The position numbers were made by a program, and so were the translations under genes. This document shows positions 1 through 7,900 of a stretch of DNA of 64,000 nucleotides, one piece after another; within the stretch, counting starts at the first letter, position 1; every line of letters begins with the position of its first letter. The DNA comes from Desulfoscipio sp. XC116 (GTDB lineage: Bacteria; Bacillota; Desulfotomaculia; Desulfotomaculales; Desulfallaceae): assembly GCF_039851975.1 (NCBI RefSeq), contig NZ_CP156660.1:2113035-2177034 (forward strand). Reading direction: 5' to 3'. A model generated the notes under the pieces. The model was not told the origin of the DNA, did no database searches, and saw only the letters and a program-made list of their open reading frames with translations.

Positions 1-975
1 AAGTATTTCAATTTCCGCTATGTTAATGCCCGCATTGCCCAGCATCCCGGCCAACCCGGCAATGATGCCGGGCCGGTCGGGCACTGTAACGACGATCTCA
101 TAAATATAAGGCAGGTAACCTTTCGGTCTTATGGGCAGTTTTTTTCTAACCGCACCGGCATCGGATAATAGCTGCATTATTCTCTCGGCATCCCGCCGGC
201 GCAGGGCGTACTCCATTTCATCCATAGCATCGCGTAAATAAGCCAGCGCCCGCAGCACCTGCTCGCTGTTGGATAAAAAAATATCCCGCCACATGACAGG
301 GCTGCCTGCGGCAATCCGGGTGGTATCCCGAAAGCCTCCCGCGGCCAGCGCCATGGCCTTGTCTCCCACAGGCATGCCCGCTACCGCCGCCACCAGTGAT
401 ACGGCCATGAAATGCGGCAGGTGACTGATAGCCGCCGTAACCAGATCATGTTCCCGGGGCGGCATTTCCATAACCACAGCGCCTATGGCACGTACCAAAC
501 AACGCATAGTTTCCAGTGCGCCGTTAGCGGTTTCGGGTGTGGGAGTCAGCAAATAAAAAGCGTTTTCAAACAGATAAGGGTCGGCACCGCTAAAACCCGC
601 TGTTTCGGCACCGGTCATGGGATGCCCGCCCACAAACCGGCCGCCGATAATCTTTTCAGCTTGCTTTACTACATCCTTTTTGGTGCTGCCGACATCCGTC
701 ACCACAGCACCGGGTTTCAGAAACTGCTTTATGTCTTTTAACAAAACCGGAGTTGCCCCCACCGGCGCAGCCAGGATAACCAGATCGGCATCGGACACGG
801 CCTCGGGCAACGGAGCGACCCGGTGTACGGCTCCGGCCGCGCAAGCCATGGCCAGATTGTCCTGATCTAAATCCGTACCGCAGATATGACCCGCCAATTG
901 CCGTTCATTAAGCGCCAGTCCCAGTGAGCCGCCGATCAAACCCACGCCGATGATGGCGCAGCGATCTATGAGCAT
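1..975 (-). CDS. tyrA: Prephenate dehydrogenase (3' end beyond window)
   Basis: Oxidises prephenate to 4-hydroxyphenylpyruvate in tyrosine biosynthesis. The 325 visible codons begin MLIDRCAIIGVGLIGGSLG, with the Rossmann GxGxxG at residues 10-15. A GGHPMTGAE motif carries the conserved TyrA active-site region, followed by a helical dimerisation part. From about residue 297 a C-terminal ACT domain starts (VPDRPGIIAGLAGMLG), which in this family binds regulatory amino acids. The end of the ACT domain lies off the left edge. The ATG overlaps the end of aroF by 10 bp, so translation is probably coupled. The order aroH-aroF-tyrA fits an aromatic amino acid operon. Confidence 0.93.
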   Translation of the reverse strand, partial: MLIDRCAIIGVGLIGGSLGLALNERQLAGHICGTDLDQDNLAMACAAGAVHRVAPLPEAVSDADLVILAAPVGATPVLLKDIKQFLKPGAVVTDVGSTKKDVVKQAEKIIGGRFVGGHPMTGAETAGFSGADPYLFENAFYLLTPTPETANGALETMRCLVRAIGAVVMEMPPREHDLVTAAISHLPHFMAVSLVAAVAGMPVGDKAMALAAGGFRDTTRIAAGSPVMWRDIFLSNSEQVLRALAYLRDAMDEMEYALRRRDAERIMQLLSDAGAVRKKLPIRPKGYLPYIYEIVVTVPDRPGIIAGLAGMLGNAGINIAEIEIL

Positions 976-1997
976 GACAAATGTCCTACTTGCCGGCCCA
1001 TTAACCTGGCAATGCCATCCAGCTGCCGCATCAGCAGCCGGAAATTGGCCGGGTTTAAAGACTGGGGACCGTCACACAGGGCCTCCGCCGGATTGGGATG
1101 CACTTCCACCAGTAAGCCGTCCGCTCCCGCTGCTATAGCGGCCCGGGACATAGGTTCTACAAACCGCCATTTTCCAATGGCATGACTGGGATCCACAATT
1201 ACCGGCAAATGACTTAAATACTTAATTACCGGTACGGCGGTAAGGTCCAGTGTATTCCTGGTATAATTATCAAAGGTACGTATGCCCCGCTCGCAAAGAA
1301 TCACGTCGCGATTGCCCTCGGCCAATATATACTCCGCCGCCAGCAGCCATTCTTCTATGGTCGCCGAGGAACCTCGTTTCAGTAATACCGGTTTGCCGGC
1401 CCGGGCCACTTCCCGCAATAAAAAGAAATTTTGCATATTGCGGGTGCCGATTTGCAGAATATCAGCATACTCGGCTACCAATTCCACTGTACGAGGATCC
1501 ATTACCTCGGTAACAATGCACAGACCGGTGCGCTCCCGGGCTTCGGCCAGCATTTCCAGCCCCCGTTCTTCCAAACCCTGAAAAGAGTAAGGCGAAGTGC
1601 GGGGCTTGAAGGCGCCGCCCCGCAAAAGGGTGGCCCCGGCCTCCTTAACTATTTGGGCCGACTGCAGTAATTGTTCCCGGCTTTCTACCGCGCAGGGACC
1701 GGCCATTACATGGATGGTATCTCCGCCAATGGCCAATCCCCCTACATTTACCACTGTAGGTTCATCTATATAGGCCCGACTGGCCATTTTGTAAGGTTGT
1801 AGAATGGGTACCACCTTTTCCACACCTGGCAAAGCCTCCAAAGACATATCACCCAACCTGGTTTTATCACCGATAGCCCCAATGATAGTCCTCTCCACAC
1901 CCTGTGAGAGATGGATTTGAAATCCCGCGCTTTCCAGTTTCTTTAACACGTTGTCTATATCGTGGCCGACAGCATTGTGATTCATCACAACGATCAT
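966..1997 (-). CDS. aroF: 3-deoxy-7-phosphoheptulonate (DAHP) synthase
   Basis: Condenses phosphoenolpyruvate and erythrose 4-phosphate, the first step of the shikimate pathway. The 343-residue protein has an N-terminal ferredoxin-like regulatory domain (about 1-70) and a TIM-barrel catalytic domain with GPCAVES, LRGGAFKPRTSPYSFQGL, QIGTRNMQNF and IVDPSHA motifs, typical of the short Firmicute/Thermotoga-type enzyme. A GGGGGG Shine-Dalgarno lies 7 nt before the ATG at 1997. It is followed directly by tyrA. About 230 nt of leader containing a terminator hairpin separate it from its predicted promoter, so attenuation of its expression is likely (inference). Confidence 0.96.
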   Translation of the reverse strand: MIVVMNHNAVGHDIDNVLKKLESAGFQIHLSQGVERTIIGAIGDKTRLGDMSLEALPGVEKVVPILQPYKMASRAYIDEPTVVNVGGLAIGGDTIHVMAGPCAVESREQLLQSAQIVKEAGATLLRGGAFKPRTSPYSFQGLEERGLEMLAEARERTGLCIVTEVMDPRTVELVAEYADILQIGTRNMQNFFLLREVARAGKPVLLKRGSSATIEEWLLAAEYILAEGNRDVILCERGIRTFDNYTRNTLDLTAVPVIKYLSHLPVIVDPSHAIGKWRFVEPMSRAAIAAGADGLLVEVHPNPAEALCDGPQSLNPANFRLLMRQLDGIARLMGRQVGHLSCS

Positions 1998-2100
1998 TAT
2001 AAAGCCCCCCGGCTAGTATTTAGGTTAGCTTGGTTTTAGTATATGAGTATCGTATTATATTACACATTTTTTTAAAACCGTTGTTGCTGCTTGATATACC

Positions 2101-2130
2101 AAAAAAATGCAAAAAAACTCCCGGGGGAGT
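2101..2130 (-). terminator. Rho-independent terminator in the aroF leader (attenuator candidate)
   Basis: Read on the minus strand, ACTCCC and GGGAGT (2125-2130 and 2117-2122) form a 6-bp GC-rich stem followed at once by TTTTTTTGCATTTTTTT. It lies about 100 nt after the predicted start of transcription and about 105 nt before the aroF ATG, in the same direction. That position, inside the leader of the gene it precedes, is typical of an attenuator. A run of five G just upstream (2153-2158 region) could pair with the C-rich arm and prevent terminator formation. Confidence 0.75.
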
Positions 2131-2158
2131 GATTATGTTTTCATACCAGCATCGCCCC

Positions 2159-2194
2159 CTACCATACTACCGTTATACCAATATCTACTGCCAT
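2159..2194 (-). CDS. Possible 11-residue leader peptide ending in Trp-stop
   Basis: An ATG frame in the aroF leader encodes MAVDIGITVVW followed by TAG. It ends about 30 nt before the terminator stem, where a ribosome stalled at the last codon could influence folding. It has only one Trp codon and no convincing Shine-Dalgarno sequence, so it may be chance. The alternative is control by an RNA-binding protein (see the UAG triplets in the same stretch). Confidence 0.25.
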   Translation of the reverse strand: MAVDIGITVVW

Positions 2195-2233
2195 AACACT
2201 AATTATTCAACTAAACCATGCTACCGTGCCAAT

Positions 2234-2262
2234 ATATTAACACTTTTTACCGCTCGGCGCAA
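2234..2262 (-). promoter_or_regulatory. Predicted sigma-A promoter of aroF-tyrA
   Basis: On the minus strand TTGCGC (2257-2262) and TAATAT (2234-2239) are separated by 17 nt, close to the sigma-A consensus. Transcription would start near 2226, giving a leader of about 230 nt before aroF. The leader holds six UAG triplets (plus-strand cta at 2159, 2167, 2185, 2199, 2211 and 2221) and a terminator. Confidence 0.55.
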
Positions 2263-2423
2263 CCCAAGCCCGATACGCCTTTTTTAACATCAATTACTTA
2301 CGGCTCTCCAGCTGGATTTGATGCATAACCCTTCTCACACCTGCAATTCATTCGGAAACGGATTGTCTGCGAAATAATACCGGACACCATGCCGGATCCC
2401 GGCGCCATCCACTCCGGTATACA

Positions 2424-2780
2424 CTAGGTCAAATCGGGACGAAGCCGGGCTGCACCGTTCAGGTAAACATGCTTGATATCACTCTGTCCCGCACCGGTAT
2501 TGACCAGCATCAGCACTCTGATGCAATGCTTCAGACTGCCGGGCACGTCAATTTCCAGGGCGCATATCATGGGCACCAGACTAAAACCGGCCAATTTCCT
2601 GACTGCGGCAGCCGGAAAGGCCGCGTTTAAGTCATGAGTTACAGTAAACGTTATACTTGCAATATCCTCTATAGAAAAATTATTCTCGGACAGCATGACG
2701 CTGATCAGCTTTCGTGCCGCGTCGCCAATAGCTTTTTCCGTATTTTCATCGACCGTGATCGCTCCTCTGACGCCGCGCAT
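2424..2780 (-). CDS. aroH: Chorismate mutase, AroH type
   Basis: Converts chorismate to prephenate, the substrate of the downstream TyrA. The 118-residue length and the start MRGVRGAITVDENTEKAI match the Bacillus AroH fold. The N-terminal Arg pair, the ALEIDVPGSLKHCIRVLM segment (conserved Glu and Arg) and the late Arg-rich tail are the active-site elements of this family. A GGGGG Shine-Dalgarno precedes the ATG. It lies upstream of aroF but is separated from it by a 426-bp gap with its own predicted promoter, so it may be transcribed with the genes before it. Confidence 0.93.
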   Translation of the reverse strand: MRGVRGAITVDENTEKAIGDAARKLISVMLSENNFSIEDIASITFTVTHDLNAAFPAAAVRKLAGFSLVPMICALEIDVPGSLKHCIRVLMLVNTGAGQSDIKHVYLNGAARLRPDLT

Positions 2781-2796
2781 TAAATTACCCCCTTAT

Positions 2797-3216
2797 CTAA
2801 GAGGATACTGCCCGGTGTCCAAGCCCGATAGCTACCTCGTCCAGGTGCAGCAGACCGACCCCGAAAAAAACAGCCACGCTGATATGATCCTGATACCTGG
2901 CAATACCTATTTTACCGCCCACGTTCAGCCCCAGTGCCTTGGACATCACCTGCGATATGGCCTCCCTGGTGGCCCCGGCCACGGCACCTTCGTCAGCATG
3001 CACTTCGCGGATTACTCCCTCCCGCTTAGCCGCCACCACAGACCGCTCAGTAATTTTATTTACCGAGGCTATAAAATCACCTCCATGGTCCACGGCTGCT
3101 GTTTTTATACCTATTTTCGCATAACGCGACTTTAATTCCCTTTCCTGTTCCCGGCTATCTGTAAGAGCCATCTTTATTGCGGCCCGGGCTACCTCTCTGC
3201 TGCCCACCGATGCCAT
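2797..3216 (-). CDS. HutP-family RNA-binding antiterminator-like protein
   Basis: The 139-residue protein aligns along its length with HutP, the Bacillus antiterminator of the histidine-utilisation operon. Matching blocks include an N-terminal helix, the GIKTAAVDHGGDFIAS strand, KREGVI, REVHADEGAVAGATREAI, an ISVAVFFGVG strand and a closing GLGHR. In HutP, His residues in the two last regions bind Mg2+ and L-histidine; one of the His pair appears to be Gly here. A GGAGG sits 8 nt before the ATG at 3216, which is preferred over an upstream start that would overlap the previous gene. No hut genes are nearby; the next genes make aromatic amino acids, so its RNA target is probably different. Confidence 0.78.
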   Translation of the reverse strand: MASVGSREVARAAIKMALTDSREQERELKSRYAKIGIKTAAVDHGGDFIASVNKITERSVVAAKREGVIREVHADEGAVAGATREAISQVMSKALGLNVGGKIGIARYQDHISVAVFFGVGLLHLDEVAIGLGHRAVSS

Positions 3217-3232
3217 GCCCAACACCTCCGCG

Positions 3233-3709
3233 TTAATTAATAGAATCCCTGGTGGACTTGCCAATTTCCACTGTTCCTATTGTTTTTATAGTTCCGCACA
3301 CTTCTATAACAGTGCCCGCCGATGGCTTTAAAACATTACCATAGGTTTCAATTACCTTAAAGGAAACCGGGTATTTATAAAAATCAGTCTCAACAGCCAA
3401 CTCATCCCCGTCCGTTACAGGAACGGTAACGTAACGGTGCGTGAAATAACCTTTTTTTTCACCGTTTACCAACACCGCTGCTTTGGGTAATGTTGTATAG
3501 TCCAGCAGCTGAAAGGTTACCAGATGTTCAAGTTCGGCCTTACTGAAGTCACTTTGGTCCGTCAAGTTCCCATCCGCTTGGCCGGCAACCCGCATCACCG
3601 GATCACCGGTAAACCACTGCACCGTAACAAGCATTACCGCACACAGCACCACAACCCGCAACAACCAGCGCTCCAACTTAGCGCCCCAAAAAAGAAAATT
3701 TTTACGCAC
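3233..3709 (-). CDS. Uncharacterised membrane-anchored protein
   Basis: I do not recognise the family. The 158-residue product has one N-terminal membrane helix (about residues 16-34, LLRVVVLCAVMLVTVQW) and a hydrophilic, beta-rich remainder that should lie outside the cytoplasm. A segment (TVIEVCGTIKTIGTVEIGKS) near the C-terminus is strand-like with one Cys. It starts with GTG after an AAAGGTG Shine-Dalgarno. Its stop is 16 bp from the start of the HutP-like gene, which suggests co-transcription. Confidence 0.7.
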   Translation of the reverse strand: MRKNFLFWGAKLERWLLRVVVLCAVMLVTVQWFTGDPVMRVAGQADGNLTDQSDFSKAELEHLVTFQLLDYTTLPKAAVLVNGEKKGYFTHRYVTVPVTDGDELAVETDFYKYPVSFKVIETYGNVLKPSAGTVIEVCGTIKTIGTVEIGKSTRDSIN

Positions 3710-3761
3710 GACAGATCACCTTTCTTTTTTAAAATGATATATGCCGTGCATTAGATTATTA

Positions 3762-4211
3762 TTATCGCAGGTTATGTTTTCTTTCCAGGTGTGCTATATG
3801 ATTTTTCATTTCTTCACCGACCCTGAACAAAAATCGTTCCAAGTCATAGCGAGACATCACCATGCGCCCCGGTTCAATCACTTCAATTTTACGAAAATCC
3901 TCTCTGGCTATAAAACGCAGCAAATCCTCCATGTTTTCAGCGATTATGGAAAGTATGACCGGCGCATAGGCTACCTCGGTTTCGCTCATATCGTCCCAAA
4001 CAGTATAAACTTCAATACTCATATCAATGTCTTCTATATATATGCCCTGAATGGGTACATTTCTAAGCAACGCCAATTGCTGTTCCCGAACCTCTTCCGC
4101 AGCCCTGTCCACCGGTTTGCCGCCGAATAAAAATCGCCCGGGCCGGCCCTGCCCTTTAAAATCCAGTCTGATTTTTACTTTTATTTCCGTGTCCGGACTT
4201 AATTCAGTCAC
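3762..4211 (-). CDS. Uncharacterised conserved-looking cytoplasmic protein
   Basis: No family is recognised. I place the start at the GTG at 4211, 10 nt after GGAGGTG; an in-frame ATG at 4247 has no ribosome-binding site. The 149-residue product is charged and soluble, opening with TELSPDTEIKVKIRLDFKG and ending in a basic helix (HIAHLERKHNLR). It has no signal peptide, membrane segment or cysteine cluster. It sits between the rluB-like gene and a membrane-anchored protein, in the same direction. Confidence 0.65.
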   Translation of the reverse strand: MTELSPDTEIKVKIRLDFKGQGRPGRFLFGGKPVDRAAEEVREQQLALLRNVPIQGIYIEDIDMSIEVYTVWDDMSETEVAYAPVILSIIAENMEDLLRFIAREDFRKIEVIEPGRMVMSRYDLERFLFRVGEEMKNHIAHLERKHNLR

Positions 4212-4385
4212 GTTATGTATGCACCTCCGCGCGGAGTTTAGGGTCATAATTCTACCAATATGTCGGGATATCCTGCCACCGGTGCCATGTTTTTTTGTCG
4301 CAAACCACGCAAATCATACATACAAAATATATAAGTGTTGCATTATTGTCTTAAGCCCACCTGACTATGTTTGTTTTAAGCATAG

Positions 4386-5111
4386 TTACGTCGGTAGCCT
4401 GGCGGCCTTCATCAACATTTTTACCTCACGGATTGTTAAATGGCGGAAACGGCCCCGCTGCAAATCACCTATTTTAAGAGGGCCGATACCGACCCGCCGC
4501 AAACCAAGCACCGGGTGGCCGATATGCTCACACATGCGGCGCACCTGCCTATTTCTGCCTTCATGAATGGTGATTTCCAATAAGGCCCTGTCTCCTTTAT
4601 TTTTAAGCAGCCGCACTCCGGCCGGGGCCGTGGGGCCGTCTTGCAGCGTCACACCCCCGGCCAGTTCATCCAGCTTGTTCTTGTCAGGCACTCCCAATAC
4701 CAACGCCTGGTAGGTTTTAGGTATTTCGTGACGCGGGTGGGTCAAAGCATAGGTCAGCTCACCGTCATTGGTAAGCAGCAGCAGTCCCTCGCTATCATAA
4801 TCCAAACGGCCCGCCGGATAGACTCTTTGCTTTATTCCGCTCAATAAATCAATTACCTTGCGGCGCCCCTTGGGGTCACTTACCGTGCTCACATACCCGG
4901 TGGGCTTATATACCAGTAGATATACTTTTTTCTCCGGTTTGCGCACAGGGCGGCCATCAACCTCCACCCGGTCGCGCAACGGATCTATCTTAAGCCCCGG
5001 CAGGGCAACCGACTTACCGTTGACTCTGACCTTGCCCTGAGCAATTAATTCTTCACTGCCGCGCCGGGAAGCCACTCCCGATCGGGCCATAAATTTGTGC
5101 AGCCGTTCCAA
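4386..5111 (-). CDS. rluB: Pseudouridine synthase of the RsuA/RluB family
   Basis: Isomerises a uridine of ribosomal RNA to pseudouridine. The 241-residue protein has an N-terminal S4 RNA-binding domain (about 1-60, LHKFMARSGVASRRGSEELI) and the catalytic domain with GRLDYDSEGLLLLTNDG, where the first Asp is the catalytic residue, then HEGRNRQVRRMCEHIGHPVL. It starts with TTG after GAGGTG. In many Firmicutes this gene follows spmA-spmB, as here. The exact target (23S U2605-equivalent or 16S) cannot be decided from sequence alone. Confidence 0.9.
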   Translation of the reverse strand: MERLHKFMARSGVASRRGSEELIAQGKVRVNGKSVALPGLKIDPLRDRVEVDGRPVRKPEKKVYLLVYKPTGYVSTVSDPKGRRKVIDLLSGIKQRVYPAGRLDYDSEGLLLLTNDGELTYALTHPRHEIPKTYQALVLGVPDKNKLDELAGGVTLQDGPTAPAGVRLLKNKGDRALLEITIHEGRNRQVRRMCEHIGHPVLGLRRVGIGPLKIGDLQRGRFRHLTIREVKMLMKAARLPT

Positions 5112-5258
5112 AGCTTAAATCACCTCATCATGCATTTTACCACGTTTTTCAGCAAAGTGAAAAGGTTTGGCAACCGAGCAGCCAATTTTCCGCTGCCGGT
5201 TGCCAAACCCCATAATTTGTCACCCATCTACTGCTTTCGTTTTCGTTTGTTTGCTTAT

Positions 5259-5798
5259 CTAAACCGGCCCGAACAATTTGTGCGCCACGTAAACCGAAGC
5301 TATAAGAGTGGTGAAATCAGCGGAAAGACCGGAAATAATGGAATAGCGGTACCTGGAAATACCTACCGATCCGAAATACAATGTAAGCACGTAAAAAGTG
5401 GTGTCGGAACTGCCTTGCATGGTAGAAACCAGGCGGCCGATAAAACTATCGGGACCGTGGGTTTTGATAAGGTCGGTTGCTATACCAAGTGAGGCGCCAC
5501 CCGAAAGAGGACGCATAACGGCATGGGGCAGCACTTCAGCGGGAAACCCGACCAGGTTTAATACCGGGGAAAAGATGCCCACTACCATATCCAGCGCCCC
5601 GGAAGCTCTGAATATACTGATGGCCACCAGCATAGCTACCAAGAACGGTATAGTCTTAATAGCCGTGCCAAATCCTTCTTCCGCTCCTTCCACAAATTTT
5701 TCAAATACATTAACTCCCCGAACCATGGCAATTAAAGGCACCAACAGCAGTACCACAGGAATGGCCCAGCGGGAAAGATCGGACACAACACCGAACAA
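5259..5798 (-). CDS. spmB: Spore maturation protein B
   Basis: Integral membrane protein of the nucleoside-recognition (Gate) domain family that works with SpmA in dehydration of the spore core. The 179-residue product has several hydrophobic helices and the conserved stretch VLPHAVMRPLSGGASLGIA. It begins with TTG; the spmA stop lies 6 bp upstream and the GGGAGG of the Shine-Dalgarno is inside the end of spmA, so the two are translated together. Length and order match the B. subtilis pair. Confidence 0.93.
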   Translation of the reverse strand: MFGVVSDLSRWAIPVVLLLVPLIAMVRGVNVFEKFVEGAEEGFGTAIKTIPFLVAMLVAISIFRASGALDMVVGIFSPVLNLVGFPAEVLPHAVMRPLSGGASLGIATDLIKTHGPDSFIGRLVSTMQGSSDTTFYVLTLYFGSVGISRYRYSIISGLSADFTTLIASVYVAHKLFGPV

Positions 5799-5804
5799 TT
5801 ATGT

Positions 5805-6395
5805 TCACCTCCCCCGGTAATAAAGGTAACGCAACAACCTATCCATGCACACAGCCACCGTCATACCGGCCGTTGTGGCAAAAATGGTGGTGCCCACTAT
5901 CTCGGTGGGATCCGCCGAGCCGTATATTAACCTAATGCCAATAATAGTTGTAGGAATAAGAGTGATGCACGAAGTGTTCAGGGCCAGAAAAGTGCACATA
6001 GCATCGGTAGCCTCTTTGGGGTCTCCACGGTTTAATTTTTGCAATTCCTGCATGGCAATCAGCCCCATAGGCGTTGATGCGTTGCCCAGCCCCAGTATGT
6101 TGGCGCTTAAATTCATTACAATAGCGCCCATAGCCGGGTGATCTTTGGGTACGCTGGGAAATAGAAAGCCGGTAATGGGCTGCACCATCCGGGACAAGGC
6201 TTGGACCAGCCCGGCGGCTTCAGCCAATTTCATAATGCCCAGCCAGAAAGTAATAATAGCAATTAGATCAATAGCCGTTTGCACGGCCACTTGAGCACCC
6301 TCCAGAGCCGCCTTGGTAACTACTTCCACATGACCGTTGACGGCGGCCACCAGCACTCCAATGACCATCATACCCAACCAGATATAATTGACCAT
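5805..6395 (-). CDS. spmA: Spore maturation protein A
   Basis: Membrane partner of SpmB. With the ATG at 6395, which follows GGAGGAGAAAAGT, the protein has 196 residues, the same length as the B. subtilis protein; the frame stays open 21 codons further upstream but without a ribosome-binding site. Motifs seen are FWLGIMKLAEAAGL, NILGLGNASTPMGLIAM and ALNTSCITLIPTTIIGIR, all typical of the family. The dacB gene that often precedes spmA is absent; a divergent FAD-dependent enzyme lies upstream instead. Confidence 0.93.
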   Translation of the reverse strand: MVNYIWLGMMVIGVLVAAVNGHVEVVTKAALEGAQVAVQTAIDLIAIITFWLGIMKLAEAAGLVQALSRMVQPITGFLFPSVPKDHPAMGAIVMNLSANILGLGNASTPMGLIAMQELQKLNRGDPKEATDAMCTFLALNTSCITLIPTTIIGIRLIYGSADPTEIVGTTIFATTAGMTVAVCMDRLLRYLYYRGR

Positions 6396-6616
6396 ACTTT
6401 TCTCCTCCGCCACACGATGAGTCTCCTTACAACAAAAAGTATGATCAGGCTGTCCCAAATATGAAAAATTTTCTAAACCGAATATATGTATTTTTATTCT
6501 TTATGATATTGCGTCAGCAGATGGATGTCTATGGTGTTAATTGTTTATGAAACTTTTTTGATATCCGGGAATATGATGTTTGCAGGAGTGTTTTGCCCTC
6601 TGAAAGGGGATAAAAA

Positions 6617-7900
6617 ATGCAGGCTATTGTGGTGGGGGGAGGCTGGGCCGGCTGTGCAGCCGCGTATGCGGCGAGAAAAGCCGGCGCCGATGTAATACTG
6701 CTGGAGAAAACCGATATGTTGCTGGGGACCGGTCTAGTGGGCGGCATCATGTGCAACAACGGACGGTTTACCGCGCTGGAGGAAGTACGCGCATTAGGCG
6801 GAGCGGATTTTATTTCATTAATTGAATCCGTTTTCAGGCACCGGTTTGTCGATTTTCCGGGGCACCGGCATGCCATGCTTTACGATGTAACTAAAATTGA
6901 ACCGATGGTGCGAAATTTCTTAACCCGGTGCGAAGTCAGTATAAAGTTACAAACCAGAATGACAGAGGTTTTTGTCAATAACGGTTACATAAATGGCATA
7001 GTAACAGCTAACGACGAAATATTACGCGGAGATGTTTTTGTGGATACCACCGGGTCGGCCGGACCGGTTAAAAATTGCACCCGTTTCGGCAGCGGGTGTG
7101 CTATGTGCATACTGCGCTGCCCCAGCTTCGGGCCGAGAGTCAGCCTGACGGCCAAGGCAGGGCTGCCGGAAATCAAGGCCGGAGACAGTTTCACTCATTT
7201 TGAAGCCATGAGCGGCTCCTGCAAACTGGACAAAAACTCCCTGGATGCAAATTTGGTGCAACAACTGGAACGCAATGGAGTGCTGGTTATTCCCCTGCCG
7301 CCTGCTATGTATAAGGATGAATTGTTAGACAGCAAAGCATGCCAACAATATGCCCTGACGGAATACGCCAGGAACCTGGTAATCTTGGATACCGGGCATG
7401 CTAAATTAATGACGCCTTTTTTCCCATTGGAAAAACTGCGCACTCTGGATGGGTTTGTCAACGCCCGTTACGCCGACCCTTATTCGGGCGGCAGAGGCAA
7501 TTCGGTGCGTTTCATGGCCATGTGTCATTGCAACGACGCACTGCAGGTCGAAGGCGTGAAAAATTTATTTTGTGCCGGAGAAAAAACCGGCCCGCTTGTG
7601 GGTCACACTGAAGCCATAGCCACCGGCTTTATCGCAGGTTACAACGCAGTTCGATTGCTGGCCGGATTGGACCCCCTGGTACTCCCCGATGACCTGGCCA
7701 CCGGCGATATCATAGCTTATATGCACCGCGAGATTAAAAAGCCCGCGGGGTTGAGCAAAAAGTATACTTTCTCCGGTTCGGTATATTTTGAAAGAATGCA
7801 GAAAAAAGGCCTGTATAGCACCTCCGCCTCGGAATTATACGAGCGGGTGCGCCGGGCCGGATTGGAAGAATTATTCAATAAAAGACTCCCGCTTCTATAG
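6617..7900 (+). CDS. FAD-dependent oxidoreductase (GidA/TrmFO-like fold)
   Basis: One of the few plus-strand genes. The 427-residue protein starts with a dinucleotide-binding motif, MQAIVVGGGWAGCAAAYAA, followed by an E/K-rich FAD site (LLEKTD), and ends in a GHTEAIATGFIAGYNAVRLL motif like that of GidA/TrmFO-type FAD proteins. A GSGCAMCILRCPSFG segment contains three Cys in CxxC-xxx-C spacing. Substrate unknown. An AAAGGGG Shine-Dalgarno precedes the ATG. The last five codons (RLPLL) and the TAG stop lie inside an IS200/IS605-like hairpin repeat, so the original C-terminus may have been altered. Confidence 0.8.
   Translation: MQAIVVGGGWAGCAAAYAARKAGADVILLEKTDMLLGTGLVGGIMCNNGRFTALEEVRALGGADFISLIESVFRHRFVDFPGHRHAMLYDVTKIEPMVRNFLTRCEVSIKLQTRMTEVFVNNGYINGIVTANDEILRGDVFVDTTGSAGPVKNCTRFGSGCAMCILRCPSFGPRVSLTAKAGLPEIKAGDSFTHFEAMSGSCKLDKNSLDANLVQQLERNGVLVIPLPPAMYKDELLDSKACQQYALTEYARNLVILDTGHAKLMTPFFPLEKLRTLDGFVNARYADPYSGGRGNSVRFMAMCHCNDALQVEGVKNLFCAGEKTGPLVGHTEAIATGFIAGYNAVRLLAGLDPLVLPDDLATGDIIAYMHREIKKPAGLSKKYTFSGSVYFERMQKKGLYSTSASELYERVRRAGLEELFNKRLPLL

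Noticed and set aside
1998-2423. T-box or known aromatic riboswitch before aroF
   Set aside because: No conserved T-box sequence or anticodon-presenting stem was found; the terminator and UAG triplets point to protein-mediated or peptide-mediated attenuation instead.
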